Positions 35,700-46,978 of a DNA stretch of 64,000 nt are shown here, one piece after another. This DNA comes from Stomoxys calcitrans (taxonomy: Eukaryota > Arthropoda > Insecta > Diptera > Muscidae). The notes beneath the pieces are model-generated. The model was not told the origin of the DNA, searched no databases, and worked only from the letters and a program-made list of their open reading frames with translations. The stretch spans positions 15,528,643 through 15,592,642 of the forward strand of contig NC_081553.1 of assembly GCF_963082655.1 (NCBI RefSeq), given 5' to 3'. How positions within the stretch are numbered: the first letter of the stretch is position 1; every line of letters starts with the position of its first letter. Both the position numbers and the translations under genes were made by a program.

Positions 35700-36045
35700 C
35701 AAGAGGTGTTATTTCAAATCCGACCTATAGAGGCTCAAGAGGTATATTCGGGAGATCGGTTTATATGGGAGCAATATCTGGTTGAAGACAGATTCGGACC
35801 ATACTTTGCACATTTGTAGGAGGTCATAGGACAGTCTTGGTGCCAATTTTCAACCAAATCGGGTAAGAATTGCACCCTCTTGTGGGGTGCAAATCTCATT
35901 CGGAGATTGGTGTATATAGCAGCTTGATCTAAACGTGGACCAATTTGGACCATAAAAAAATCCCAAGCGACCAACAATAGTTAGAAATACTGGGGCAAAA
36001 TTTCAGCCGCCTAGTTTTACTCTTTCGAACGTAACTCGGAATGAC
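35700..36045 (-). repeat. Type B repeat fragment
   Basis: Two units with GGGAGATCGGTTTATATGGGAG and GGCAAAATTTCAGCCGCC; the 5' start module is replaced by transposase-like sequence at 36055. Confidence 0.6.
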
Positions 36046-36054
36046 GAGAAACCT

Positions 36055-36200
36055 CTCTATCCTCAACATGTGGCAGTTTGGTGTGGTTTATGGTTCGGCA
36101 GGGTCATTGGACCCTACATTTATGAAAATGAGTGTGGATTAACAGTTACGATGAATGTATTACACTATCAAGAGATAACCAATGATTTTTTAATGGTCTG
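36055..36200 (+). pseudogene. Mariner/IS630-type transposase fragment
   Basis: The open plus-strand frame reads LYPQHVAVWCGLWFGRVIG and PYIYENECGLTVTM, followed by HYQEITNDF: the block between the second and third DDE/D acids in this superfamily. About 48 codons, no ends. Confidence 0.7.
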
Positions 36201-36277
36201 AGTCTTTACAAACAAACAAACCACAACAAGTTGAATCTTATATATAAAATTTAAGATGAACAGGATATGGATAGTAG

Positions 36278-36562
36278 CCGACCGTAGCCCAGAAGTTCGG
36301 CGTCATAGGCTGACAGGAAATAAATTGTTTTAAGCGGTGGTTATCACCCTCTAATGCTTGCGACATTTATGAGGTACTATGCCATTTAAAAACTTCTCTC
36401 CAAAGAGGTGTCGCACTGCGGCGTGCCGTTATCGGACTCGGCTATAAATAGGAGGTCCCTTATCATTGAGCATAAACTTCATTGGGACAGCACTCATTGA
36501 TATGTAAGAAGTTTGCCCCTATTCCTTAATGGAATATGTTCATGGGCAAATTTGCATTTGCA
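36278..36562 (+). mobile_element. tRNA-derived SINE with internal deletion in the head
   Basis: The A-box-like GTAGCCCAGAAGTT survives but the B box is deleted. The body CTCTCCAAAGAGGTGTCGC, CTCGGCTATAAATAGGAGG and the tail TTCATGGGCAAATTTGC match 6625-6908. Confidence 0.7.
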
Positions 36563-36852
36563 GAATATGGATGTACATCTATTTTCTTATGTGAGACGAA
36601 TGCCACATTTTCTAGGTGGAATTCTCTGGTAAAGAACACATTGTACAATACATTGGATAGCCGGTCAACATTTTTATTTCATTCCAAATAATATCGAAAT
36701 CGTATTATGTTTAATGCCATATACCTTTTCTAAAAGAGGGTACATTGTTATCTTTAAAATTAATTTTAAAACTTTAGTTATTCCAGCTCATATGATTGAT
36801 AAAAATACACACAAGAATATATTTTGTTTTCATTTTTTTTCATATATGCTTC

Positions 36853-36858
36853 TTTATT
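36853..36858 (-). terminator. Polyadenylation signal, protease at 36963
   Basis: AATAAA on the minus strand about 105 bp past the stop. Confidence 0.5.
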
Positions 36859-36962
36859 AAAATAATACTACATTTCGTTAAAAATAAAATTGTCCATTTT
36901 TGGCTTTTACACCTTTAAAAATTTGTTCGACATGGCTTTATTCACCCTCTACCACACTTCCA

Positions 36963-37772
36963 TTAACATTGTGCACCACCATTCATGTTTGTCATTATCC
37001 AGTCATGATAGTAGGCAACACTGGCAAAGACATCAGGATATCCCACCGCACAAGCTTCACCCCAATTAACAATGCCGACCAATTCGTTTTTGGCCACATT
37101 GTATAAGGGACCACCTGAATCACCATGACAGGAACCTTGACCAGATTTGGTATCAGTACAAATGTGGCCTGCACCCAACCATTCGGAATTGCGGACACCA
37201 GCTTCACATTTGGCATGATCCATGTAACTTAATTCGGCACTTTGCAAAATGTCGGGAGTACGTCCCCACACCTTAATGCTGCCCCAACCAGAGAGTGTTA
37301 GTTTATCACCATCATTGAGGCTGTTGCTGGTGGCTAAATTCACAGGTTGTGTACGTTGATTGTAGACAATGGGCTTGGAGAGACGTATCAAGGCAATGTC
37401 ATTGTGATACATGGGCTTATTGTGTAGACAATGGATTTTCAAATCATCCACAGCGTATTCAGCATCTGGCTTAGTCCAATTGACGGTACCGGTAACGACT
37501 TTCAGATATTGTTTGGGCCATTCCAAGCAATGGGCAGCCGTCAATACCCATAGGGGGGCTATTATCGAACCACCACAGACATGTTCACCAAAGGTATTCT
37601 GTATGGAGACCTGATAGGGTAAGGCACCTTCTGCCACATCTGAGCCTCCAATAACACGAACATCTTTTAAATGTTGGCTTATACCCTTCAACTGTTGCTG
37701 CGATATTCCACGACCTTGTGTTAACGATCCAAAAATGGCCAAGGCCAATACAACACTTAATATAAACTTCAT
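36963..37772 (-). CDS. Chymotrypsin-like serine protease
   Basis: A 269-residue S1A proenzyme in a single exon. The start at 37772 gives a signal peptide (MKFILSVVLALAIFGSLTQG); an in-frame ATG 14 codons upstream would bury it behind a charged stretch. Activation site Arg39 before VIGG. Triad His81 (AAHC), Asp125 (HNDIAL), Ser219 (GDSGGP). Pocket residues Gly189, Gly216 and Asp226 (chymotrypsin numbering) suggest a chymotrypsin-like enzyme. Length and cysteines fit a secreted digestive protease without a clip domain. The sequence is a clear paralogue of the other three in the window, sharing NWG...CAxG.PD and YHDWI-type C-termini. Confidence 0.95.
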   Translation of the reverse strand: MKFILSVVLALAIFGSLTQGRGISQQQLKGISQHLKDVRVIGGSDVAEGALPYQVSIQNTFGEHVCGGSIIAPLWVLTAAHCLEWPKQYLKVVTGTVNWTKPDAEYAVDDLKIHCLHNKPMYHNDIALIRLSKPIVYNQRTQPVNLATSNSLNDGDKLTLSGWGSIKVWGRTPDILQSAELSYMDHAKCEAGVRNSEWLGAGHICTDTKSGQGSCHGDSGGPLYNVAKNELVGIVNWGEACAVGYPDVFASVAYYHDWIMTNMNGGAQC

Positions 37773-37870
37773 TTTTTTTAAACTTCTAGATATACTTCTT
37801 GTTTCTTCTTTCATTCCTTTCTCTGGGAAAGTTAAAATGCTAATGTTTGCATTTCTTTGATTAACTTTTA

Positions 37871-37877
37871 TTTTATA
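37871..37877 (-). promoter_or_regulatory. TATA box, protease at 36963
   Basis: TATAAAA on the minus strand, about 100 bp upstream of the chosen ATG. Confidence 0.5.
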
Positions 37878-37879
37878 GT

Positions 37880-38860
37880 TAACACATATTACAGTGCGGT
37901 GAGGTGTTTTTATGGGACATTTACGATAATACCCCCGAAAATGACTGTGAACTATAGGCGGTTGAAGATAAGACGGTGGTTTTTTCCATGTGGGTGATCA
38001 TGGTATTTAAAAAGTTACGGAAGCCTTTAATAGAAACCTATTCAACAATTATTGGCATACTGTGGCAGTCAGAATAACTTCTTCCGAATGAACCAGATAA
38101 GATATCAATGGACTATTTGTTCCTAGACAATTTTTTTTGAAGAGTTGTCAATACATTAGTCATTGCAGGTATATATAGTAGTTATTAATGTGCTTATACT
38201 TTCAGGGAATCCATATTGATTTGTTTTGATTTCTTGGTAGACGCTTTTTGTAAAGTCAACCGAACAAAGTCCAGACAAATTTTTCAATGTGAAATCTTGA
38301 TTCATTTGACATAGATACTCTGAACTTTAAAATTGTATTTCTACTGATTTCATTGGTGTATATTTAAAAAATGACTGCAAGATGATCGTTTTCTATATCA
38401 GAGAGTGTTGACCTAGACAATTTTAGCTTTATGCAATATGCCAAAATCAGAGAGTGTTGACCTAGACAACTTTAGCTTTATGATATATATGCTAAGTTCC
38501 TGCCAAAATTGTTAGGTTTTTATTCTCTTGGTACGCTGATCTCAATTTTTGGTAGGTTTTTCCTACATATAGGGTAAGTGTACCACTGGTCAGTAGTTGA
38601 AAGATTTTGCCCTTTTCAATCCATCCTCCTTCCGGGGACAAATGTTCATCAATTCAAATGAAATTTTTTTACAAATCGAAATTTTATTTTGTTTAAGATG
38701 TATTAAACAAAAATTCTAATTTCTTTCATTAATTTTGTGAAATTTAAAATTAAAAAAAAAAAAGTGATTTTTCACTAATAGGCAGAACTAATTCCCAAAG
38801 TTCTGCATGACATATAGTATTTTGGTTAAGAAAATATAAATAATTAAAGAAAATTACTGA
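37880..38860. other. Intergenic with a short tandem duplication
   Basis: No gene seen. At about 38399-38500 the block AGAGAGTGTTGACCTAGACA plus TTTTAGCTTTATG occurs twice, about 50 bp apart. Confidence 0.5.
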
Positions 38861-38869
38861 TGCACGTAT

Positions 38870-39190
38870 ATTGGATGCTATTGGAGAAGTTGTTGTCCAA
38901 AATTTCAACAAAATCGGAAAAGCATTACATCGACCAATATGGCCCATTTACAATCCCAGCCGACCTAAACTAATAGGAAGTATTTGTGCAAAATTTCAAG
39001 CACCTAGCTTTAATCCTTCAAAAGATATCGTGCTTTCGAGAGACAGATGAATGGGCGGACGGACGGACATGGCTACGTCGATTTAAAATGTTATGGCGAT
39101 CAAAAATTTATATACTTTATGGGGTCTTACGATCAATATTTCGAATGACGAAGTGAGTATACCTCCATCCTTTGGTGGAGGGTATACAAA
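38870..39190 (-). repeat. Type B repeat, 5' half
   Basis: CCGACCTAAACTAATAGGAAG, GGACGGACGGACATGGCTACG, and the start TATACCTCCATCCTTTGG...GGAGGGTATAC, lacking the 3' half. Confidence 0.7.
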
Positions 39191-39369
39191 TTATGGAATT
39201 GTACACTCTGAAAAATGGTAAGAGTAAAATAAAGTAAAACACTTATACCAAATAAGTTATCCAATTTCCATCTAATTTGGTTAAATTTTGATTAAATCAA
39301 GGAAAAATTAAATTTTTAGTTAGTTTTTTTTTCGTCTGAAATTAGTAACAAATTAGTAAATGAAATTAC

Positions 39370-39750
39370 TTTACTTAATTTCAGCAAAATCTGGGATGTA
39401 ATTATGCTTTTTATGGGTGAAATACCTAAAATTTGGAGATCTGCCTATATGGGGGCCGATCTAAACCATACTTGGCACGGACGTCGAGAGGCTGAACACA
39501 GCTGACTTTGTTATATTTCTTCCAAATCGGGCAATAAATGTGGTTTTTATTGGCCTGAGACCTTAAATCGGGAGATTGGTCTATATGGGGCTATATTTAG
39601 ATATTGTCCAATTTAAACCATATTGGGCACGGATGTCGAGGATCTTAACACAAATCAAATCCAGCCTATTCGGGCAATAAATGCAGCTCTTTTGTATCTA
39701 ATACCCTAAATTGGGAGATCGTTCTAATGGGGACCGATATTTTTTTCACG
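39370..39750 (-). repeat. Type E repeat fragment
   Basis: Units with GGAGATTGGTCTATATGGGGC and GGGCACGGATGTCGAGGATC, a relative of type A. It abuts the 3' end of the LINE. Confidence 0.6.
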
Positions 39751-39754
39751 TAAC

Positions 39755-41870
39755 CAACACGCAGGGGATGTCCTCTATATATGCAGTACATTGCGTTGGC
39801 AATTAGAAAAGTGAAGGGTTGGAGTGGGGGAAAGAGGGAGTAGTGTTTATTTATATTAGTCTTAAATTTCTGAACGTCAATGTCGGTGGGAAAGACATTA
39901 GCCGGAAGTCGATTCCACATACGAATGGTTCAGGCGAAAAATGAATTTTTTCGGTAATGCATGATTCGGTTGACTGGGCAATCAATTACAAACGGGCGTG
40001 AGTTCATAGTAAGTCTTGTATTACTGGTGAACATCCTAACGTCAGGGATAAGAAGACGAATATCCATGGAACACACGCCATGAAAATAATGATAGAGCAA
40101 TAGAACGCTACCCACATTCCGACGATGTTCCAGAGAAGCAACAGAGATGGATACCCTACTATCCCCAATCAGCACCATCGCTCTCCGTTGAACCCTGTTA
40201 AGTAGCTCCAAGGATGATTTTGCAGCTCCTGCCCATATATGAGAGTTATATTCCATCGGCCTGATGTAGGTAGTATAGATATTGAGAAAATCAGAAGAGG
40301 TGAAATATTTCTTGCACAGCTTAATAAAGTCCAAACACTTGAATGCTTCTTTTGACACTTCGAATACGTGTTGTGACCAGCGGACATCACATTGTATTTT
40401 CATGCCTATACCGTCGATAGATATCGACGATTGAAGTGGCTTAGTGAATCGCTGGTGAGGCAAGAAACAGCACTGCGTCTTCTGTGCGTTAAAGTCTACT
40501 CTGTTCATTCTACCCCACGCGGAAATGGCCAACAAATACTGGGAGATCGTCTCATCCATAATAAGCCTCCTGTCCACAATTTCTTGAGGACTGGGCCTAT
40601 GGTCGAATGAATATGAATGACACAGACTACTGTCATCGGCAAATGAGTAGACTCGATTCGAAGTTTAACCCAATAGATCGTCAATGAAAATAAGAAAAAT
40701 GGAAGAGGAAAGGGCAGAGCCTTGTGGCACACCTGCGGTCAATGTTTACTCATCTGATGAGACCCATCTACAACAACTCTCTGAGAAAGCTCGATATAAA
40801 TCGTACGAAGTTATTACCGACTCCAAAAGCGACAAGCTTTGATAAAAGTGCACTGTGCCAGACCATATCGAATGCCTTGGAGATATCCAGAACCACGACC
40901 TTACTCTCACCAAACTGGTGGAGACTTAATGGCACAAAAGTGCCATTGAGTCTCCCTTAGAGCAATTGCTACGAAACCCATACTGTCTGTCGCTAAGAAG
41001 GCCATTGGACTCTAAGTATTTGACAAGATGATGGTTAACCATACTCTCCATAACCTTGGAGAGCGCAGAGCGTATCGCAATTGGCCGGTAATTCGCAGGG
41101 TTGTTCGCCCCACCTTTTTTGGGGATGGGCTGGACGTTCGCAACCTTCCAACGCGCCGGGAAAACTCCCACACGGTAAGCAAGGTTGAAAAGGTTGCGTA
41201 GCGGACGAGCAAGCGTCGAAGAACACTTACAAAGAACAAGTGTTGATATACCGTCCGGGTCCGGGGATTTATTAACGTCGAGATCCGCAAGGACCCTCCG
41301 CAAGGCCTCAGATATTCTTTCGAACACGTGGAGTTACGTGTTCGAAAAAATATCTGAAGCATCGAACTAGGTACACTATCAATCACGGGTAGTTGTTGAT
41401 TACTAAACGGCAAGGAAGAATTTTCAGCCAGTAGATTAGCCTTATCAACCGGGTCAGTGAATACCTGTTCATCCTTAACAAGAGTTGGGATTGCCGATGG
41501 GTTGCCCTTTACTCTTTTTACGAATGACCAAAAGCTCCTGCTTCCCCTCGGAGAAGCAATTACTATGGCACGATGACGCTGTTCGTAAAGAAACTTTTCG
41601 TGTCTAATTACTCTGGCACACGAAGTTATTGCCTGTTTGCGCAGCATTTCGGTATTGGCATTTTTTTCAGACGCCAAGTCCTGAATACATCCTCTTTCGA
41701 TCTGACAGCATCTCTGCATGCCCGGTTAAACCAAATTTTATCTTTTGATTTAACCGATAAATTCTTAGTCGGAATGAACGATCTCATTCCAAATAATATT
41801 ACTTCCTGCACCATTTCGACAGCAGCATTTACCCACCCAACTACACCAAAACCCCAACTACACCCAGAAA
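39755..41870 (-). pseudogene. Decayed Jockey/CR1-like LINE, ORF2 part
   Basis: Minus-strand blocks in order: KIWFNRACRDAVRSKE (about 41.75 kb), SFWSFVKRVKGN, DVNKSPDPDGIS, PARWKVANVQPIPKKGG, NYRPIAIRSALSKVME, QYGFRSNCS (about 41.0 kb), the palm motif FADDSSLC (about 40.63-40.64 kb), then a C-terminal region ending MWNRLPANVFPTDIDVQKF near 39.8 kb. The order is that of a LINE reverse transcriptase and thumb/C-terminal region. Frameshifts, a gap before the palm motif, and a small inverted duplication break it. The endonuclease and ORF1 are absent. Confidence 0.85.
41307..41359. repeat. Short hairpin: inverted duplication within LINE
   Basis: CTCAGATATTCTTTCGAACACGT (two short pieces: CTCAGATATTC and TTTCGAACACGT) is followed after GGAGTT by its near-complement ending ATATCTGAAG. 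The stem is about 23 bp with a 6-base loop. Confidence 0.8.
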
Positions 41871-42067
41871 AATAAGTTTTTATATTAAACAAATTTTACC
41901 TTTGAACGAAACACATTCAAATGTTTGGACATCTAAATGATCGTTATGACATTTCCAATACAATAATGTAAATGTTTGGCTATTAAAGGCGAAAATTTTT
42001 TGTTTAAAAGCGATTTTAGTCGACATTTTTTCTGTGCTTATTTAAAATCATTAAAAATTATTAACTT

Positions 42068-42300
42068 GTTCCCGGCACAGGATAACTATGAGCACCACAC
42101 ACAGGCTGTAACTTTGAGCTTTAATCTTTATGTTGTTCTTCGATTTCAAGAGACACTTAGCTGGGAGCTACGGTGGGCATTACAGATAGTGGAATGCTTC
42201 ATAGGGGGTAACTGCAACTTTAGTCGAGGGCAACCAACGGTATCGATTGTAGACCCTCAGAGAGTAGACGGTCGGCACCGACTCTTCCTTAAATACTGAG
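42068..42300 (+). repeat. Repeat related to the palindrome's inner element
   Basis: GGATAACTATGAGCACCACAC, CACTTAGCTGGGAGCTAC, ACAGATAGTGGAATGCTTCA and GACGGTCGGCACCGACTC are diverged matches, in the same order, to 25250-25470. It occurs here in single orientation. Confidence 0.6.
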
Positions 42301-42850
42301 TGCCTATGATGCTCAATACTTCCGGCAAGATATTGGCGCATTTAAATAACCAATGGTCATTATGTTTCCGCTGCGATCGGTCTTATAAACCGGAAAGAAC
42401 TTGCTCGGCTATAGGAGCTTGATGAGAATGGCAACCTCCACATGCAAATGTGGCTGCAACAAAAACATTAAAAGTTTTTTTTGGTTAAATACTATTCAAC
42501 ACTAAAAAATAAAATGTCTTATAAAAGTTTATAAAGTATTTTCGATATTTTGATACTAAAATCATCATTTTGCTGTCTGAGAACATCAAAAATTTTAGCC
42601 GGTTTTGAAAATAATTACTGCTGTCCCACTTTCACCAGACTTTTTGTTGTTACAGGAAACTTTTTAATATGTTTACTAACAAATTTCTATGAGTTTACGA
42701 TATGAATCCTTGATCCTCCAAAAGCATAATTGTGGGCGATTGTCGACCTGTCGACATGTTCTTTCCATAATCCAAAATTTCTTTTAATCATACTCACCTA
42801 TTATCAGCAGCACGTAGTGTGCCTTCCAATTAGAACTCCTATTTTAAGAA
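42301..42850. other. Intergenic, nothing recognised
   Basis: AT-rich, with no gene or full repeat identified; probably the far 3' flank of the gene at 42955. Confidence 0.4.
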
Positions 42851-42853
42851 ATA

Positions 42854-42859
42854 TTTATT
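42854..42859 (-). terminator. Polyadenylation signal, protease homologue
   Basis: AATAAA on the minus strand about 96 bp past the stop. Confidence 0.5.
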
Positions 42860-42954
42860 TGATCACAGAGAATTCCCTTCATTACAAACAACAGCTACAT
42901 TTTCTAAGAACCAACTTTAATCGACATACACATATACTCATGTTAATTAATATC

Positions 42955-43803
42955 CTATGGAACGTTGGCACAACCCTTTATGCTGGTGCGAATCCAATCG
43001 TTGTAGAACGACAGTCTAGCAAAGACGTCGGGGAAACCATGAGCACAAGGCACACCCCAATTGCCAACACCGACCAATTGACCCTTGGAGTTAAGCAAAG
43101 GACCTCCGGTGTCGCCATGGCAAGCACCACTTCCGGCAGGTTGCTTGACACACAAATGACCTTCGTCCACATCATCGGCATATTGGGCATACACACGTTT
43201 ACACTCCTCATTGCTGATCAGGGTTCCACTCAATTTCTTCAAATCGTTGGGATAGTATTCACCCACAGCCTCATATCCCCAGCCAGTCATGGTCAGCGTT
43301 TCACCATCCTCCAGTTCATCCAATTCGGCAATTGTTATATTTTGGGTCTTCTCATCGTAGGCAATCAATGTGGCCAACTTGAGAAGGGCAATATCGTTGT
43401 GGTACATGGGCTTGTCGAAATTGCAATGGACAATAATCTCGCTAACCTCATACATCCAAGCCAAGCCCATCCAATCGTTGGTGCTGGTAACAACTTGAAT
43501 CTGGTTTTTCTGTAAACCAGCCACACAACTGGCGGCAGTTATGACATATCGATCGGCTATGATGGCGCCACCACAAAAATGACCACCGTATATATTCTGC
43601 AACGACACTTGCCATGGTGCATATGCCTCGGGAGCTATTTCACCGCCCACAATGCGTGAACCAAATTTACTATGCAGCACCTTCTTTTCGACATTAGCCA
43701 CGCCGGGATACGGTTCGCCGTGTAAACGCAAGGCCTGCGTTCGGCAGACAGCGATGGCCAAGACCACCCCAATCACAGCGGAGGGGACCAAAAAAGACTT
43801 CAT
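42955..43803 (-). CDS. Catalytically dead serine protease homologue
   Basis: A 282-residue S1A-fold protein in one exon. Signal peptide MKSFLVPSAVIGVVLAIAVC at the N-terminus, propeptide to Arg50, then IVGG. The fold markers are intact (HFCGG, HNDIAL with Asp138, GNWGVPCAHGFPDVF, C-terminal NDWI), but the catalytic His is Ser92 (ITAASC instead of TAAHC) and the catalytic Ser is Thr232 (GDTGGP). Two of three triad residues are gone without any frame damage, so selection probably maintains it as a non-catalytic homologue; such proteins act as cofactors, decoys or binding proteins. The upstream in-frame ATG at 43872 is rejected because a TATAAA lies between it and the chosen start. A weakened protease using Thr as nucleophile cannot be excluded, but loss of His makes it unlikely. 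Confidence 0.93.
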   Translation of the reverse strand: MKSFLVPSAVIGVVLAIAVCRTQALRLHGEPYPGVANVEKKVLHSKFGSRIVGGEIAPEAYAPWQVSLQNIYGGHFCGGAIIADRYVITAASCVAGLQKNQIQVVTSTNDWMGLAWMYEVSEIIVHCNFDKPMYHNDIALLKLATLIAYDEKTQNITIAELDELEDGETLTMTGWGYEAVGEYYPNDLKKLSGTLISNEECKRVYAQYADDVDEGHLCVKQPAGSGACHGDTGGPLLNSKGQLVGVGNWGVPCAHGFPDVFARLSFYNDWIRTSIKGCANVP

Positions 43804-43855
43804 TTCGTTTAGATGACAATTTGACAACTGTTCTGGAAATGGACATTGCCTGAAG

Positions 43856-43861
43856 TTTATA
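43856..43861 (-). promoter_or_regulatory. TATA box of the protease homologue
   Basis: TATAAA on the minus strand about 53 bp upstream of the ATG at 43803, implying a 5' UTR of about 25 nt. It decides the translation start, because the alternative ATG at 43872 would be upstream of transcription. Confidence 0.65.
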
Positions 43862-43879
43862 CCGCTCCTCATGGTATAT

Positions 43880-44590
43880 TTCTGGTATTGTAAATGATCG
43901 TTATCTGCAAAGTTGTATAACTTGGATACCGATTGCAGGTCTCCAGACTAGTTATGGAAGGTATTGATTTTATGTACCTTCTTTGTTTTTTACTGTTTTA
44001 TCACTCCCATTTCTTCATATTGTAATGACTTTATGTTATTTACCTTAAAGTGGCCAGATTTGATAAGAACTCAAGGTACGATTTTCCAAATCACTTCGAC
44101 TATATGATAGCATGTTTCAGTTGATTTCAGAGCCAAGGGTGAGTACGCCATTATTTTATTATCGGAATGTGATTTTGACATTAACAATCAAAACAAAATA
44201 GTTGGCAGTTAACGTAAGGAAGAAAATAGAAATTAATAAGTTGTAATATTCGTGTCGTTGAGTCGAGTTATAATATTCGTGTCGTTGAGTTGAGTTAATG
44301 ATCAACCGAATGTAACATGCAAAGGATAGATTTTTTTAAAATGAGTTTTGAAGAAAATATATATTCAGTTTCTCAGACAAAGCAAGACATATATCACAAC
44401 ATTGGTGGCGCGTATCGCTAATTATATAAAGATTATCTCATCGGCACCATCGTGAACCATGTCCGTCAGTCTGATCGACCTACCGTTGTTAAACATAGTC
44501 TTGCCACGTCCTCAAAGCAGGATGCCGGGAAACTCAATAATATAATTCGGGATTAGTCGGGATTCTCCAAAAACAAAAAAAAAAAATAAA
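43880..44590. other. Intergenic with a 27-bp tandem duplication
   Basis: ATAATATTCGTGTCGTTGAG followed by TCGAGTT/TGAGTT occurs twice in a row at about 44243-44297. No gene seen. Confidence 0.5.
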
Positions 44591-44594
44591 ACCA

Positions 44595-46760
44595 TAGTCA
44601 AAAATCAGTTTTTATTAACAAAACAGGTTCAGCCAGGCCGCGCTTTTGATACCCACCACCTCGGATAAATATTAACCACTCTTCGTCATAATACGGTGAA
44701 AACTACATCATTTATGAACCTATAGCAGATATTTCTAAATATAGTACGGTCTACACCACGTTCAGAAAAGCAATTTACGTGTCCAACACTACTCATTGTA
44801 CTAAACTAGTGGGTAACATGTAAAAAGGCATTAAGTTCGGCCAAGCCGAATTTTGGGTGCCCACCAACATGGGTGGTTTACATCACCTTTCGTCATAATC
44901 CGGTGAAAAATTCATAATTTATGCATTAATGCATATTATCGAAATATGGTCCAATTTGGAGCAAATTCGACACAGATATTAAGTGGTCTAATAAGTACAA
45001 ATCATTGTTCAATTTTGCAGAACTAAATATTGGTCTATTTCGTAGCCATATCTAAAAATAGACCGATCTGAACCATATACGACACAGATGTCGAAAGATG
45101 TCACTGTGCCAAATTTTAGCGAAATCGGGTTATAAATGTGCCTTTATGGGGCCAAGACTTTAAATCAAGAGATCGGTCTCTATGACATCTATATCCAAAT
45201 CTGAACCGATCTGGGTCAAATTGAAGAAAGATGTTGAAAGCCCTGAAATAACTCACTGTCCCAAATTTCGGCGCAATCGGACAATAAATGCGCCTTTTAT
45301 GGGCCCAAAACCTTAAACCGAGAGATCGGTCTATATGGCTGCTATATCCAAATCTGAATCGATCTGGGCCAAATTGAAAAATAATGTAGAGGGCCTAACA
45401 CCGAAATCGAACAATAAATGCGGTTTTTATGAGCCCAAGACCTTAAATCGAGAGATCTGTCTATATGACGGCTATATCCAAATCTGAACCGAACTGAACC
45501 ATAATGCAAAAAGATGTCGAGTGGCCTAACACAACTCATTGCCCCAAATTTCCATGACATCGGACAATAAATGGGCCTTTTATGGGCCCAAAACCTTAAA
45601 TCTAGAGATCGATCTATATGGCAGCTATATCTAAATCTGGACCGATCTGAGCCAAATAAAAGGAGGATGTCAAAGGGTCTAACACAACTCACTTTCCCAA
45701 ATTTCAGCAAAATCGGATAATAAATGTGGCTTTTATGAACCTAAGATCCTAAATCGGCAGATCGGTCTATATGGGGGCTATATCAAGATATAGTCCGACA
45801 TAGCCCATCTTCGAACTTAAGCTTCTTATTGATGAAAAAAGAATCTGTGCAAAGTTTCAGCTCAATATCTTTAATTTTAAAGACTGTAGCGTGATTTTAG
45901 CAGACAGACGGACAGATCGACGGTCGGACAGACGGACATGGATAGAACGTCTTAGAATTTTACGCTGATCAAAAATATATATACTTTATAGGGTCGGAAA
46001 CGGATATTTCGATGTGTTGCAAATGGAATGACAAAAGGAATATACCCCCATCCTTTGGTGGTGGGTATAAAAAATGCACCTTTTATGGGCCTAAGAACTC
46101 GGTATTTGTATATGACAGCTATATACAAATAAAGACCAATATGAACAGTACTAAACACTAAAGTCGAAAAGCCTAACACAGCCCACTATGTCAGATTTCA
46201 GCATAATCGCGTAATAAACGTGCTTTTATTGTCCCAAGATCTTAGATCGGTATATATGACAAATGTATTCAAATATAGCCCGATCTTGACCATACTGTGC
46301 GAATGTTAAGGGGCCTATCAGAACTCATTGTGCTACATTTCGGTTGTGCTAATAAACTCACATTTAATGCCCCTTAAACCTTATATCGGTAGATCGGTAT
46401 ATATAGCAGCTACATCCAAATCTTGACCGATCCGGGCTGTAATGAGCAGAAATGTTGAGAAGACAAACACAACTCGCTATTCCGCTATTTAGCGAAATAG
46501 GATAATAAATTCGCCTGTTATGGGCCCAATACCTTAAACTGAAAACGGTCTATAGGGCAGTTATATGGAAATATAGATCGATCTAAACAATATTCGGTTC
46601 GAATATTGAGGGGCCTAACGCAACTCGGTTAATAAATTCACCTTTGATGGGCCCCAAGACCTTAAATCAAGAGATCGTAATATGTGGCAGTTATATCAAA
46701 ATCTAGACCGATCTGGTTCGTATAGAACAGGGACGTCGTTATACCAGTCTGTATTTGGAT
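44595..46760 (-). repeat. Type E repeat with a complete type A repeat nested inside
   Basis: Outer sequence at 44620-44815 (CAGGTTCAGCCAGGCCGCGC, ATACCCACCACCTCGG) continues at about 46075-46760 with TTTTATGGGCCTAAG units. In between, 44816-46074 is a full type A element: 3' terminus ACATGTAAAAAGGCATTAAG, six units with GAGATCGGTCTATATGG, module ACGGACAGATCGACGGTCGG, and start GGTGGTGGGTATAAAAA. Confidence 0.75.
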
Positions 46761-46978
46761 AATGGCGGTCTTTTGAAGATGCAATCTCGGAAAGTGATAC
46801 ATTTTCAAACTTAAGTTCTGAAGTTGGAGGAAAGAAAAATTTCTATAGCGCCTATATAGTTTACAATATTTTGAGCGATAGCCATATATCCATCCTTTGT
46901 ATTCTTAAAATTTAATCGTAAACAAAGTTTTTCATAAGATACGCTTACTTGTCGAAAATTTCGATTATGGTTAATGAA

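Noticed and set aside
37773..37814. Upstream ATG at 37814 for the protease at 36963
   Set aside because: It adds a charged segment before a good signal peptide; the ATG at 37772 is the natural start.
40724..40960. Plus-strand open frame of 78 codons
   Set aside because: Antisense shadow of the LINE reverse transcriptase.
43804..43872. Longer N-terminus for the protease homologue starting at 43872
   Set aside because: A TATAAA at 43856-43861 lies between that ATG and the signal peptide, so the ATG would be upstream of the transcript.
45342..45710. 122-codon minus-strand frame with the same repeated motifs
   Set aside because: Same cause: a type A repeat, no start context or domain.
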